Below, in pieces: positions 20,931 to 30,555 of a stretch of 64,000 bases of DNA. The stretch comes from Streptomyces sp. AM 2-1-1 (lineage in GTDB: Bacteria > Actinomycetota > Actinomycetes > Streptomycetales > Streptomycetaceae), in the NCBI RefSeq assembly GCF_029167645.1, contig NZ_CP119147.1:2480001-2544000 (forward strand). Direction: 5' to 3'. The position numbers and the translations under genes were made by a program. The notes under the pieces are model-generated. The model was not told where the DNA came from and searched no databases. It was given only the letters and a program-made list of their open reading frames with translations. Every line of letters starts with the position of its first letter. The stretch's first letter is position 1.

Positions 20931-22840
20931 CGGAGCATCCCACCTCCCACGAAGGCCGCCGGCCCCTCGCCGCCCGGCCGCAGGAACGCACCCGGCCCCG
21001 GCAGCAGGACGCCGCGCCGGCCACCGCCGCGCCCGCGGCCATCCCCGGTCCGGCCGGAGCACCCAGAGCTCCCGGCGCCGCCCCCGCCGTCGCGGTCACG
21101 CCCGATCCCCAGGCGGCGGCGCGGCGGGAGGGCGACCGGCTGCGGTTCGTCGGCGCGGCCACCCGCCGGATCGCCCGGGGCATCGACCTCGACGAGATCG
21201 TGCTCGGCCTCTGCCGCGCCAGCGTGCCGACCTTCTGCGACGAGATCCTCATCTACCTGCGCGATCCGCTGCCGGTGGGCGACGAGCGCCCGGTGGAGCC
21301 GTTCGTGCTGCGACTGCGCCGCAGCGACCGGCTGCGCCTCGGCGAGGGGGACGCCGACGCCCTGCACGATCCCGAACGGCTCAGGCCGCCGGTGATCGAC
21401 CCGCAGGCCGACCTCCTGCCCGTCGCGGAGCTCTGCGAGGTCCTCACCGGCGGCGCGCTCGGCGAGGTGCTGCGCGGCGTACGTCCGGTCTTCGGCGACA
21501 ACGCGGCGGCCCGGGCGGCACTGCCCGAACTGCTCGGCCCCGGACGGCCCGCGCCCACCGGTCACCGGGTGATCCTGGCTCCGCTGCGCGGGCGGCGGCG
21601 GGTCATCGGCTCGGCCGTCTTCGTGCGCACCTCCGGACGCGTCCCCTTCGAGGCGAACGACCTGCTGGTCGCGGCGCAACTCGCGACCCACACCGCGCTC
21701 GGCATCGACAAGGCCGTCCTCTACGGGCGCGAGGCGTACATCGCGGACGAGCTCCAGCGCACCATGCTGCCGGACTCCCTGCCGCAGCCCACCGGGGTGC
21801 GGCTCGCCTCCCGCTACCTCCCGGCCGCCGAGACGGCCCGGGTCGGCGGCGACTGGTACGACGCGATCCCCCTGCCCGGCAGCCGGGTCGCGCTGGTCGT
21901 CGGCGACGTGATGGGCCACTCGATGACCTCGGCCGCGATCATGGGACAGCTGCGCACCACCGCGCAGACGCTCGCCAGTCTCGACCTGCCGCCCCAGGAG
22001 GTCCTGCACCACCTCGACGAGCAGGCCCAGCGGCTCGGCGAGAACCGCATGGCGACCTGCATGTACGCGGTGTACGACCCGGTCGCGCACCGGATCACCG
22101 TGGCCAACGCCGGCCATCCGCCGCCCGTGCTGCTGCACCTGGGCGGCCGTGCCGAGGTGCTCGACGTGCCGCCCAACGCGCCGATCGGCGTCGGCGGGGT
22201 CGACTTCGAGGCGGTCGAGCTGGACGCGCCCGCCGGCGGCACGCTGCTCCTCTACACCGACGGCCTGGTGGAGTCGCGGCTGCGGGACGTGTGGACCGGG
22301 ATCGAGCAGCTGCGGGAGCGGCTCGCCGCGACCGCCCGGATCACCGGCCCGGACCACGCGCCCCCGCTGGAGGCGCTCTGCGACGACGTGCTCGACATGC
22401 TCGGCCCGGGCGACCGGGACGACGACATCGCGCTGCTCGCGGCCCGCTTCGACGGGATCGCGCCGAACGACGTCGCGTACTGGTCCCTGGAGCCGGAGGA
22501 CTCGGCTCCGGGCAGGGCCCGCAAGTTGGCCCGCGGGGCGATGGCGCGCTGGGAGATGGAGCACCTCTCGGACGAGGTGGAGCTGCTGGTCAGCGAGGTG
22601 GTCACCAACGCCGTCCGGTACGCCGAACGGCCGGTGACACTGCGGCTGCTGCGGACCGACATCCTGCGCTGCGAGGTCGGCGACGACTCGCCGCAGCTGC
22701 CGCGACAGCGCCGCGCCAGGGACACCGACGAGAACGGCCGCGGCCTGTTCCTGGTGAACCGGCTGACCCGGCGGTGGGGGGCGACCCGGCTCTCCTCGGG
22801 CAAGGTGGTCTGGTTCGAGATGGAGACCCGGGGACAGTAG
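20927..22840 (+). CDS. SpoIIE-type PP2C phosphatase with GAF and ATPase domains
   Basis: Protein of 637 residues from GTG 20927. After a Pro/Ala-rich N-terminus of about 70 residues come a GAF-like sensor region (about 80-280), a PP2C/SpoIIE phosphatase (about 290-490: ELQRTMLPDSLPQP, RVGGDWYDAIPL, VVGDVMGHSMTSAA, NAGHPPPVLL, LYTDGLVESR, GDRDDDIALL) and a C-terminal histidine-kinase-like ATPase (VSEVVTNAVRYAERPV, DENGRGLFLVNRL). This architecture is typical of Streptomyces anti-sigma/anti-anti-sigma switch regulators. The metal-binding Asp residues (GDWYD, GDVMGH, DDD) are present, so it should be active. No partner anti-sigma gene is next to it. Confidence 0.92.
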   Translation: MTEHPTSHEGRRPLAARPQERTRPRQQDAAPATAAPAAIPGPAGAPRAPGAAPAVAVTPDPQAAARREGDRLRFVGAATRRIARGIDLDEIVLGLCRASVPTFCDEILIYLRDPLPVGDERPVEPFVLRLRRSDRLRLGEGDADALHDPERLRPPVIDPQADLLPVAELCEVLTGGALGEVLRGVRPVFGDNAAARAALPELLGPGRPAPTGHRVILAPLRGRRRVIGSAVFVRTSGRVPFEANDLLVAAQLATHTALGIDKAVLYGREAYIADELQRTMLPDSLPQPTGVRLASRYLPAAETARVGGDWYDAIPLPGSRVALVVGDVMGHSMTSAAIMGQLRTTAQTLASLDLPPQEVLHHLDEQAQRLGENRMATCMYAVYDPVAHRITVANAGHPPPVLLHLGGRAEVLDVPPNAPIGVGGVDFEAVELDAPAGGTLLLYTDGLVESRLRDVWTGIEQLRERLAATARITGPDHAPPLEALCDDVLDMLGPGDRDDDIALLAARFDGIAPNDVAYWSLEPEDSAPGRARKLARGAMARWEMEHLSDEVELLVSEVVTNAVRYAERPVTLRLLRTDILRCEVGDDSPQLPRQRRARDTDENGRGLFLVNRLTRRWGATRLSSGKVVWFEMETRGQ

Positions 22841-22865
22841 GACGCGGCCCGCGCACCGGGCGGCT

Positions 22866-22918
22866 CCACGGCCGAAGGGCGGTACCGGATCGTCTCCGGT
22901 ACCGCCCTTCGGCCGTGG
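22866..22918. terminator. Bidirectional terminator between phosphatase and PBP genes
   Basis: Perfect 24-bp stem (22866-22889 and 22895-22918) with a 5-base loop TCGTC. Confidence 0.9.
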
Positions 22919-22946
22919 TCGGCGGTCCCGGCCGTCGTCCTGCGGC

Positions 22947-25181
22947 TCAGCCGCCGAGGAGGCCGTCGCTGCCCGGCCGTTCGCCCGGCTGCTCGTCGTC
23001 GCCGCCGCCGTCGTCCTCCCCGGGGTCGTACTCCTCGGAGGGCGACTCGCTGGGCTCGGCCGAGGTCGACTGGCTCGGGTCGGGCGTCGGGGTCTCGGTC
23101 TCGGTCGGTTCCTCGGAGGGCGTCGGCGAAGGGGAGGCGGTGGTGGCGCTCGGCGACGGCGTGGGCGACGGCGAGGCGGACGGGGTGGGCGGCGGGGTGT
23201 ACGGCACCTCGCCGGCCTCCACGTCCTCCAGGTCGAACTGGGCGTCGGAGCCGCCGTTGAGCGCCCCCAGCGTGTAGTCGGCCCAGATCCTGGCGGGGAA
23301 GCCACCACCGTTGGCGCGGCCCGAGTTGGCGGTGCCGGTCAGGCTGACCTGGCCGCCGCCCTCCTTGGGGTCCTCGCCGTAGAGCGCCACGACGGTGGTC
23401 AGCTCGGGCGTGTAGGCCGCGAACCAGGCCGCCTTGTTGTTCTCGGAGGTGCCGGTCTTGCCCGCCGCCTCGTACGCGGAGGTGTTGGCGGCCTGGCCGG
23501 ATCCGGTGTCGACGACCCCGGTCATCGCCTTGGTCACGGTGTCGGCCGACTTGCGGCTGATCACCTGCTTGCCGACGCCGTTCACGGCCTCGACCGTGCG
23601 GTCGCGGTGCTTCGCCGACTTCACGATGAACGGGGTGACCTTCTTGCCGTGGTGGTCGAGGGTGGCGTACGCGCCGGCCATGTCCCACGTCGAGGCGTTC
23701 ATGGTGCCCAGCGTGATCGCGGGGCGCTCGGGGAAGTTCTTGTCCGGCAGACCGAGGCCGAGCGCCGTCTTCTTCACGGCTCCCGGGCCGACGTCGACGA
23801 CCATCTGGGCGAAGACGGAGTTGACCGAGCTGTTCAGCGCCTTCTGCACGCTGATGTCGCCGTAGTCCTGGTCGTCCTCGTTCTCGGGGCTGAACGGGGT
23901 GTCGCTGCCGACGACGGGACGCTTGCTGGTGCCGTCGTAGGTGGTGTTCAGGCCGATCAGGTCGCCGTCCTGGGTGGTGGACTCGTTCTCCAGGGCGGAG
24001 GCGAGCACCAGCGGCTTGAAGGTGGAGGCGGGCTGGTAGTCGCTGCGGGTGGCGTTGGAGATGTAGTGGTCGGGGAGGCCGACCCCGCCGTAGAGGGCGA
24101 CGACCGCGCCGGTCTTCGGGTCGACCGAGGTGGCGCCCGCCTGGACGGTCGCGTCGACCTTGTTGTTCTTCCGGTCGAGCTTCGACTCCAGCTGGTCGTC
24201 GACCGACTTCTCCAGCTGCTTCTGGCGCTTCTTGTCGATGTTGAGCGTGATGGTCCAGCCGCCCGCGTCGAGCTGCTCGTCGGTGACGCCCTGCTTGTTG
24301 AGCTCGTCCTTGGCCGCTTCGACGAGGTAGTAGGTCTGGCCCTCCATACCGGGAGCCGGCTTGGGTGCCTTCGGGACGGGGAACTCCAGCCCCTGGCGGT
24401 CGGCGCTGCTGAGCCAGCCCTTCTCGACCATGTTGTCCAGGGTGTAGGCCCAGCGGTCCTTGACCAGGCGCTTGCCGGTCGGGGTCGCGGTGGCCCAGTC
24501 GTACTGGCTGGGGGCCTGGAGGGTCGCGGCGAGGTAGGCGCCCTGGGAGACGTCGAGCTTGGAGGCGTCCACGCCGTAGTACGCCTGGGCGGCTGCCTGG
24601 ATGCCGCTGGCACCGCGACCGTAGTAGGCGGTGTTGATGTATCCGGCGAGGATGTCGTCCTTGCTCATCTTCTGGTCGACCTTGAGCGAGATCACCAGCT
24701 CCTTGAGCTTGCGGGTGACCGTCGCGTCCTGCGTGAGGTAGTAGTTCTTCACGTACTGCTGGGTGATGGTCGAGCCACCCTGCTTGCCCTTGCCGGAGAC
24801 GGTGCTGAGCAGGGCCCGGGTGGTGCCCTTCAGGTCGACGCCCTTGTCCTGGTAGAAGGACTTGTTCTCGGCGGCGACGAAGGTGTGCTGGACCGCCTTC
24901 GGGACCTCCGCGAGGTCCACGATCTCCCGGTTGACCTCGCCGGTGCGGGCGAGCACGGTGCCGTCGCTGTACGTGAAGACGTTGCTCTGCTTCTGGGCCT
25001 GGGCGTTCGCCTCGGGCACCGGGACGTACAGGTAGAGCACTGCGAAGGCGCCCATCACCAGCAGGCAGAGACCGAAGAAGGTGCCCAGGAGCCGCTTCCA
25101 GGTGAAGAGCCCGCGTATGCCACCCCTCTTGCCGACCCGCGCCTCCCGGCCGCGGGCACGTCGCTCATCCGCTCGCCCCAT
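22947..25181 (-). CDS. Class A penicillin-binding protein
   Basis: 744-residue bifunctional peptidoglycan synthase. A cytoplasmic basic stretch is followed by one membrane anchor (LLGTFFGLCLLVMGAFAVL). The GT51 glycosyltransferase domain shows FVAAENKSFYQDKGVD, GGSTITQQYVKNYYL and GYINTAYYGRGASGIQAAA. The transpeptidase domain has the three active-site motifs: ASTFKPL (SxxK), SSVNSVF (SxN) and GKTGTSEN (KTG). The last 110 residues form a Ser/Pro/Thr/Glu-rich, then Asp/Gly-rich tail of low complexity, as in many actinobacterial PBPs. The protein is anchored outside the membrane. It is divergent from the SPFH gene. Confidence 0.95.
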   Translation of the reverse strand: MGRADERRARGREARVGKRGGIRGLFTWKRLLGTFFGLCLLVMGAFAVLYLYVPVPEANAQAQKQSNVFTYSDGTVLARTGEVNREIVDLAEVPKAVQHTFVAAENKSFYQDKGVDLKGTTRALLSTVSGKGKQGGSTITQQYVKNYYLTQDATVTRKLKELVISLKVDQKMSKDDILAGYINTAYYGRGASGIQAAAQAYYGVDASKLDVSQGAYLAATLQAPSQYDWATATPTGKRLVKDRWAYTLDNMVEKGWLSSADRQGLEFPVPKAPKPAPGMEGQTYYLVEAAKDELNKQGVTDEQLDAGGWTITLNIDKKRQKQLEKSVDDQLESKLDRKNNKVDATVQAGATSVDPKTGAVVALYGGVGLPDHYISNATRSDYQPASTFKPLVLASALENESTTQDGDLIGLNTTYDGTSKRPVVGSDTPFSPENEDDQDYGDISVQKALNSSVNSVFAQMVVDVGPGAVKKTALGLGLPDKNFPERPAITLGTMNASTWDMAGAYATLDHHGKKVTPFIVKSAKHRDRTVEAVNGVGKQVISRKSADTVTKAMTGVVDTGSGQAANTSAYEAAGKTGTSENNKAAWFAAYTPELTTVVALYGEDPKEGGGQVSLTGTANSGRANGGGFPARIWADYTLGALNGGSDAQFDLEDVEAGEVPYTPPPTPSASPSPTPSPSATTASPSPTPSEEPTETETPTPDPSQSTSAEPSESPSEEYDPGEDDGGGDDEQPGERPGSDGLLGG

Positions 25182-25485
25182 CGCTGTGTCGCTCCTGTTT
25201 CTCGGTCGGTCGGTCCCCCGCGACTGCGCCGGTGCCGTCGGCTCCCGCCGTGAGCCCTGCCGTCACTTCTGCGGTCAGCTCTGTCCAGCCAAGACAGCTA
25301 ACACCGTAGGGCCGGACAAAAGACAAGCGATCCGGCCTTTTCCGGACGTGAGAATCAGCACTGGCCTCACAAGGAACCGACTCCCCGGACGCCTCCACGG
25401 TTGCGAAAACAATAAATGTGATATCACCATGAGAGCACACGGCGCACCTGTGTCCGCAGGGCGCCCCACGACATCGGGGGACCCC
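25182..25485. other. Divergent promoter region of PBP and SPFH genes
   Basis: 304 bases, unusually AT-rich at 25396-25430. It contains a perfect palindrome, listed separately. No gene is seen. Confidence 0.5.
25418..25427. promoter_or_regulatory. Palindrome GTGATATCAC before the SPFH gene
   Basis: Perfect 10-base palindrome inside an AT-rich segment (AACAATAAAT precedes it), 59 bases before the SPFH start. It resembles an operator half-site arrangement; the binding regulator is unknown. Confidence 0.4.
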
Positions 25486-26493
25486 ATGCCTGAACTGCCC
25501 GGCGAACGCCACGACGACCGGAACCGCGACCCGCGGACGGCCCCCCTCACGCCCGGACCCACCACCGACCTGCCCGTCGACACCCCGCGGATGCCGGCCC
25601 CGGAGGTCCGGGAGACGCCCGCGCACTCCATCCCGGGCGGCCTCGGCCTGCTGCTCACCGTGGTCGGCGTCCTCATCGGCGTCGGTGTGATCGTCGTCGG
25701 CGGCGTCCTCGGTTCGGGCGGCAACGACGGCGCCGGCGCGGCGCTGGTGATCGTCGGCATCCTGCTCGTCATCACGTCCTTCTTCTGCATGAGCGGGGTG
25801 AAGATGGTCGCCCCCGGCGAGGCCCGGGTCATCCAGCTCTTCGGCCGGTACGTCGGCACCATCCGCGACGACGGGCTGCGCTGGGTCAACCCGCTCACCA
25901 GCAGCCGGAAGATCTCCACCCGGGTCCGCAACCACGAGACCGCGGTGCTCAAGGTCAACGACGCCTACGGCAACCCGATCGAGCTGGCCGCGATCGTCGT
26001 CTGGAAGGTCGAGGACACCGCGCAGGCTCTCTTCGAGGTCGACGACTTCCTGGAGTTCGTCGCCACCCAGACCGAGGCCGCCGTCCGGCACATCGCGATC
26101 GAGTACCCGTACGACGCCCACGAGGAGGAGGGCCTCTCGCTGCGCGGCAACGCCGAGGAGATCACCGAGAAGCTCGCCGTCGAACTCACGGCCCGGGTGC
26201 GGGCGGCGGGCGTGCGGATCATCGAGTCGCGCTTCAGCCACCTCGCGTACGCCCCCGAGATCGCCTCGGCGATGCTCCAGCGCCAGCAGGCGGGGGCGGT
26301 CGTCGCGGCCCGCCAGCAGATCGTGGAGGGCGCGGTCGGCATGGTGGAGATGGCGCTCACCCGCATCGCCGAACAGGGCATCGTGGAGCTCGACTCCGAG
26401 CGGAAGGCCGCCATGGTCAGCAACCTGATGGTGGTGCTCTGCGGCGACCGTGCGGCGCAGCCGGTCCTGAACACGGGCACGCTCTACCAGTGA
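25486..26493 (+). CDS. SPFH/Band 7 domain membrane protein
   Basis: Protein of 335 residues. ATG 25486 is preferred since GGGGGA lies just upstream; ATG 25429 is in frame but lacks a ribosome site. A Pro/Asp/Arg-rich start is followed by two membrane segments ([19 protein letters not shown] and [17 protein letters not shown]), then a Band 7 domain starting [20 protein letters not shown] and a long helical region with [16 protein letters not shown] [23 protein letters not shown] proteins organise membrane microdomains. A small ribbon-helix-helix protein is coupled to it by a GTGA overlap. Confidence 0.9.
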   Translation: MPELPGERHDDRNRDPRTAPLTPGPTTDLPVDTPRMPAPEVRETPAHSIPGGLGLLLTVVGVLIGVGVIVVGGVLGSGGNDGAGAALVIVGILLVITSFFCMSGVKMVAPGEARVIQLFGRYVGTIRDDGLRWVNPLTSSRKISTRVRNHETAVLKVNDAYGNPIELAAIVVWKVEDTAQALFEVDDFLEFVATQTEAAVRHIAIEYPYDAHEEEGLSLRGNAEEITEKLAVELTARVRAAGVRIIESRFSHLAYAPEIASAMLQRQQAGAVVAARQQIVEGAVGMVEMALTRIAEQGIVELDSERKAAMVSNLMVVLCGDRAAQPVLNTGTLYQ

Positions 26494-26774
26494 CCGAGGA
26501 GACCTCCGGGCGCGGGCCGCGGCAGCGCAAGCAGATGCTGCTGCGGCTCGATCCCGCCGTGCACGACGCGTTGGCGCGCTGGGCCTCCGACGAGCTGCGC
26601 AGCGCCAACGCGCAGATCGAGTTCCTGCTGCGGCGGGCACTGGCGGAGGCGGGCCGGCTGCCGGGTGCGGCCGGGCCCGCCGCCCGCCGGGGGCGCCCTC
26701 CGAAGCGTCCGGAGCCGGGGCCGGAGCAGCCGGGGCCGGAGCAGCCAGGGCCGGAGGCGGGTGCGGCGGAGTGA
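26490..26774 (+). CDS. Ribbon-helix-helix (Arc/CopG-like) small protein
   Basis: 94 residues from GTG 26490, overlapping the SPFH stop by four bases. The central RKQMLLRLDPAVHDALARW then ASDELRSANAQIEFLLRRAL matches the ribbon-helix-helix DNA-binding fold (MLLRLDP strand, two helices). The C-terminal third is Gly/Pro/Glu-rich with a short repeat, EQPGPEQPGPEAG. It might regulate the operon; the target is unknown. The pairing with an SPFH gene is tight by sequence. Confidence 0.8.
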   Translation: MTEETSGRGPRQRKQMLLRLDPAVHDALARWASDELRSANAQIEFLLRRALAEAGRLPGAAGPAARRGRPPKRPEPGPEQPGPEQPGPEAGAAE

Positions 26775-26852
26775 GCACGGCGGGGTACCTGCTCCGGCGG
26801 CCGGAGGCAGGCGTCCCGCCGCCGCTTCCCGGCCAGCTATACACCGCAGGTA

Positions 26853-26865
26853 TACACGGCGTGTA
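26853..26865. promoter_or_regulatory. Putative PadR operator and promoter
   Basis: TACAC-GGC-GTGTA perfect inverted repeat, 12 bases before the padR-like start, with a direct repeat TATACAC at 26839-26845 and 26851-26857. The location directly upstream suggests autoregulation. Confidence 0.6.
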
Positions 26866-26876
26866 CAGTGCTCCGC

Positions 26877-27401
26877 ATGTCTATCGGCCACACCCTGCTC
26901 GGGCTCCTCGAGTCCGGCCCCCGCCACGGTTACGACCTGAAGCGCACCTTCGACGAGAAGTTCGGCCACGACCGCCCGCTGCACTACGGGCAGGTCTACT
27001 CGACCATGTCCCGGCTGCTGCGGAACGGGCTCGTCGAAGTGGACGGCGTGGAGAGCGACGGAGGTCCCGAACGCAAGCGCTACGCCATCACGGACGCCGG
27101 GATCACGGACGTCTCCGACTGGCTCGCCCAGCCGGAGAAGCCGGAGCCCTACCTCCAGTCGACGCTGTACACCAAGGTGGTGCTGGCGATCCTGACCGGC
27201 CGGGGCGCCGCGGAGGTCCTGGACACCCAGCGCTCCGAACACCTGCGGATGATGCGGGCGCTGACGGAGCGGAAGCGCGGCGGCGACCTCGCCGACCAGC
27301 TGATCTGCGACCACGCGCTCTTCCACCTGGAGGCCGACCTGCGGTGGCTGGAACTGACCGCCGCCCGGCTCGACAAGCTCACCGAGGTGGTCGCCCCATG
27401 A
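26877..27401 (+). CDS. PadR-family transcriptional regulator
   Basis: 174 residues from ATG 26877 (MSIGHTLLGLLESGP). A winged helix with HGYDLKRTFDEKFG, YGQVYSTMSRLLRNGLV and ERKRYAITDAG is followed by a C-terminal dimerisation domain (SEHLRMMRALTERKR and later). Its stop overlaps the ABC ATPase start (ATGA at 27398), so regulator, ATPase and permease form one operon. By analogy with similar operons it represses the operon until a drug or membrane-active ligand binds. The ligand is not known. Confidence 0.92.
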   Translation: MSIGHTLLGLLESGPRHGYDLKRTFDEKFGHDRPLHYGQVYSTMSRLLRNGLVEVDGVESDGGPERKRYAITDAGITDVSDWLAQPEKPEPYLQSTLYTKVVLAILTGRGAAEVLDTQRSEHLRMMRALTERKRGGDLADQLICDHALFHLEADLRWLELTAARLDKLTEVVAP

Positions 27402-28111
27402 GTTCCATGGGCACCACAACTCCCCTGGACCCCTCCGGTCCTCTGCTCGTTGCCCGCGACCTGCACAAGACGTACGGCGCGACGCCCGCGCTCGACGGCG
27501 CGTCGTTCTCCGTCCACCGCGGCGAGGTCGTCGCCGTGATGGGCCCCTCCGGCTCCGGCAAGTCCACCCTGCTGCACTGCCTCGCCGGGATCGTCACGCC
27601 CGACGCCGGCTCGGTCGTCTTCGCGGGCCGCGAACTCTCCGCGATGTCCGACGCGGAGCGCAGCGCCCTGCGCCGGACCGAGTTCGGCTTCGTCTTCCAG
27701 TTCGGCCAGCTGGTGCCCGAGCTGACCTGCGTGGAGAACGTGGCGCTCCCGCTGCGGCTGGGCGGGGTCCGCCGCAAGGCCGCCGAACGGACCGCGCTGC
27801 ACTGGATGGAGCGGCTGGAGGTCGACGGGGTGGCCGCCAAGCGTCCCGGTGAGGTCTCGGGCGGTCAGGGCCAGCGGGTCGCCGTGGCCCGGGCCCTCGC
27901 CTCCTCCCCGAAGGTGATCTTCGCGGACGAGCCGACCGGCGCACTGGACTCCCTCAACGGCGAGCGGGTCATGGAACTGCTCACCGAGGCCGCCCGGTCC
28001 ACCGGCACCGCCGTGGTACTGGTGACCCACGAGGCGCGGGTCGCCGCGTACTCGGACCGGGACGTCACCGTCCGCGACGGCCGGGCCACCGATCTGGAGT
28101 ACGCCCGGTGA
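27398..28111 (+). CDS. ABC transporter ATP-binding protein (MacB/LolD-like)
   Basis: 237 residues from ATG 27398, coupled to padR upstream and to the permease downstream. Walker A is GPSGSGKST, the signature is VSGGQGQRVAVARAL, Walker B is KVIFADEPTGALDS, and the H-loop lies in LVTHEARV. This type pairs with FtsX-like permeases and usually drives efflux or extraction from the membrane instead of import. The frame is open upstream but overlaps the regulator gene. Confidence 0.95.
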   Translation: MSSMGTTTPLDPSGPLLVARDLHKTYGATPALDGASFSVHRGEVVAVMGPSGSGKSTLLHCLAGIVTPDAGSVVFAGRELSAMSDAERSALRRTEFGFVFQFGQLVPELTCVENVALPLRLGGVRRKAAERTALHWMERLEVDGVAAKRPGEVSGGQGQRVAVARALASSPKVIFADEPTGALDSLNGERVMELLTEAARSTGTAVVLVTHEARVAAYSDRDVTVRDGRATDLEYAR

Positions 28112-30501
28112 CCCGGTCCGACGACCCGGGCGTGCCCGGTCCCCTCTCCCGCACCCGCACCCCGGCCCTGCTGCGGGATCTCGGACTCGGTGTCCGCTTC
28201 GCCGCGGCGGGCGGCCGCGAGGGGTGGACACGCACCCTGCTCACCTCCGTCGGGGTGGGCATCGGGGTGGCTCTGCTGCTCGTCGCCTCCGCCGTCCCGC
28301 ACCTGCTGGAGGCTCGGGGCCACCGCAGCGACGCCCGGTCCGAGAGCAGCGTGTCCTTCGCCCCCGAGCGGAACGAGAAGACGGACCGCACGGTCCTCAC
28401 CAAGCAGATCGACACCGAATTCCACAACCGTGCCGTGCAGGGCGTGATGATGCGCGCGGACGGGGCGCACCCGGTGCTGCCGCCGGGTCTGCCGCGGATG
28501 CCGGCCGCGGGCCGGATGTACGTCTCGCCCGCCCTGGCCGAGATGCTGGCGTCGCCGGGGGCGCGCCTGCTCAGGCAACGCCTGCCCTACGTCACCGAGG
28601 GCACGATCACCGACGCGGGACTGGTCTCCCCCGGCGAACTGCTGTTCTACCTGGGCAGTGACACCCTCACCGCGGACAACGGCGGCCACCGCCTGACCGG
28701 TTACGGGCACGGGCTGCCCGTCCCGCCGCTCGCCCCGCTGCTCGTCGTGCTCAGCGCGATGGTCGGTGTGGTGCTGCTGATGCCGGTGGCCATCTTCATC
28801 GCCACCGCCGTGCGGTTCGGCGGGGACCGACGGGACCGCCGGCTCGCCGCGCTGCGCCTGGTGGGCGCGGACGTCGGTTCGGTCCGCTGGATCGCCGCCG
28901 GGGAGGCACTCTTCGGTGCGCTCCTCGGACTCTCCGCGGGAGCCGCTCTCTTCCTCGCGGGGCGTCCGTTCGTCGGTTCGCTCTCGGTCTGGGAGCAGAG
29001 CGTCTTCCCCGCCGACCTGGCGCCGTCGACGCCTCTGGTCGCTGTGATCCTGTGCGCGGTACCCGTCTGCGCGGTGCTGGTGACCCTCGTCGCCATGCGG
29101 TCCGTGGTGGTGGAGCCGCTGGGCGTCGTCCGCGAGGGGCGCGGACGGAAGCGGCGGATCTGGTGGCGGCTGCCGGTGCCGCTGGCCGGACTGGCGATCC
29201 TGGCCGTGTACGGCCGGACGGGCGACGACCGGACGGCGGAGCCGTCTCCCATCGTCGCCGGTGCCGTGCTCGTGCTGCTGGGGCTGGCGCTGTTGCTGCC
29301 GTGGGCGGTGGAGGCGTGCGTGAGCCGGCTGCACGGGGGCCCGGTGCCCTGGCAGCTCGCCGGCCGCCGTCTCCAGCTGAGCGCCGGGACGGCCGCGCGG
29401 ACGGTCAGCGGGATCACCGTGGCGGTGGCGGGCGCGGTGGCGCTCCAGATGCTGTTCGCCTCGATGAACGCCGAATTCACCAGGATGACCGGCCAGGACC
29501 CGAGCCGGGCCCAGTTCTTCATGGTGTCGGAGAACGTCCTGGGCGACGGCGCCGCCCGCACCATCGAGGCGCTCGGCGCGACCGAGGGGGTGGAGCAGGT
29601 GATCGGCACGGTGGAGGTGTACGCCACGAAACCGGGCACCTACTCCGAGGACGAGCTCGCGCCCACCACCACGATCACGGTCGGCGACTGCGCGACGCTG
29701 CGGGAGCTGGCCAGGACAGGCTCCTGCGCGGACGGTGACACCTTCGTCGCCCATCCCGCCCACGACCAGGAGATGTCCGACTGGATCGACGAGTCGGCGC
29801 GCAAGGGGGAGCAGGTAAGGATCAGTACCGACAGCGCGGGGGCGGAGGTCGTCGAAACGGTCTACTGGACCCTGCCGGTCGGGGCGCGGACCGTCACCAG
29901 CCGCTTCGACCCGCACGGCGTGGAGACCACGGGCATCCTCGCAACCCCCGGGGCGATCGATCCGGCCTCGCTGCCGGGCGCGACCGTGGTCGCCCAGGTG
30001 AGGGTCGACGAGAGCGTGCCGGACGTCTCGGAGTACGTACGGAACACGGCGGCCCGGCTGGACCCTGCCATGCGGGTCGTCGCCCTCAACTCCACCGAGC
30101 GGGACGGGCGGTACGCGAGCATCCAGACGGCCGTCAAGGTCGGCGGGACCGCCACCATGCTGCTGATCGCCGCCTCGATGCTGGTGCAGCAGCTGGAGCA
30201 ACTGCGTGAGCGACGACGCCTGCTGGCGGCTCTGGTGGCCTTCGGGACCCGGCGCTCGACGCTCGGCTGGTCGGTGCTGTGGCAGACGACGATACCGGTC
30301 GCCGTGGGGCTGGCGGTCGCGGTCGCCGGCGGACTCGTACTGGGCTGGACGCTGGCCCGGATGACGGGCAACCAGGTCTCCGACTGGTGGCTCTTCCTGC
30401 CGATGGCGGGAGCGGGTGCCGGCGTGGTCCTGCTGGTGACGCTGCTCTCGCTGCCCGCCCTCTGGCGCCTGATGCGGCCGGCCGGGCTGCGCACCGAGTA
30501 G
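28108..30501 (+). CDS. FtsX-like ABC transporter permease
   Basis: 797-residue permease from GTG 28108, overlapping the ATPase stop by four bases. Two FtsX cores can be seen. The first starts with a membrane anchor (TLLTSVGVGIGVALLLVAS), a large extracytoplasmic loop and segments near residues 210-360 (VVLSAMVGVVLLMPVAIF, LRLVGADVGSVRWIAAGEA). The second covers the last 300 residues (GGTATMLLIAASMLVQQLE, LRERRRLLAALVAFGTRRS). About ten membrane segments in total. It acts with the preceding ATPase. The gene ends before a hairpin shared with convergent oxyR. Confidence 0.9.
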   Translation: MTRSDDPGVPGPLSRTRTPALLRDLGLGVRFAAAGGREGWTRTLLTSVGVGIGVALLLVASAVPHLLEARGHRSDARSESSVSFAPERNEKTDRTVLTKQIDTEFHNRAVQGVMMRADGAHPVLPPGLPRMPAAGRMYVSPALAEMLASPGARLLRQRLPYVTEGTITDAGLVSPGELLFYLGSDTLTADNGGHRLTGYGHGLPVPPLAPLLVVLSAMVGVVLLMPVAIFIATAVRFGGDRRDRRLAALRLVGADVGSVRWIAAGEALFGALLGLSAGAALFLAGRPFVGSLSVWEQSVFPADLAPSTPLVAVILCAVPVCAVLVTLVAMRSVVVEPLGVVREGRGRKRRIWWRLPVPLAGLAILAVYGRTGDDRTAEPSPIVAGAVLVLLGLALLLPWAVEACVSRLHGGPVPWQLAGRRLQLSAGTAARTVSGITVAVAGAVALQMLFASMNAEFTRMTGQDPSRAQFFMVSENVLGDGAARTIEALGATEGVEQVIGTVEVYATKPGTYSEDELAPTTTITVGDCATLRELARTGSCADGDTFVAHPAHDQEMSDWIDESARKGEQVRISTDSAGAEVVETVYWTLPVGARTVTSRFDPHGVETTGILATPGAIDPASLPGATVVAQVRVDESVPDVSEYVRNTAARLDPAMRVVALNSTERDGRYASIQTAVKVGGTATMLLIAASMLVQQLEQLRERRRLLAALVAFGTRRSTLGWSVLWQTTIPVAVGLAVAVAGGLVLGWTLARMTGNQVSDWWLFLPMAGAGAGVVLLVTLLSLPALWRLMRPAGLRTE

Positions 30502-30525
30502 CCGGCCGGCGGTACCACGGGGCGG

Positions 30526-30555
30526 CGGCCGCCGGGGTTCACTCCCCGGCGGCCG
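30526..30555. terminator. Terminator overlapping the oxyR stop codon
   Basis: 12-base arms CGGCCGCCGGGG (30526-30537) and CCCCGGCGGCCG (30544-30555). The TCA stop of oxyR (30539-30541) lies in the loop. Confidence 0.75.
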
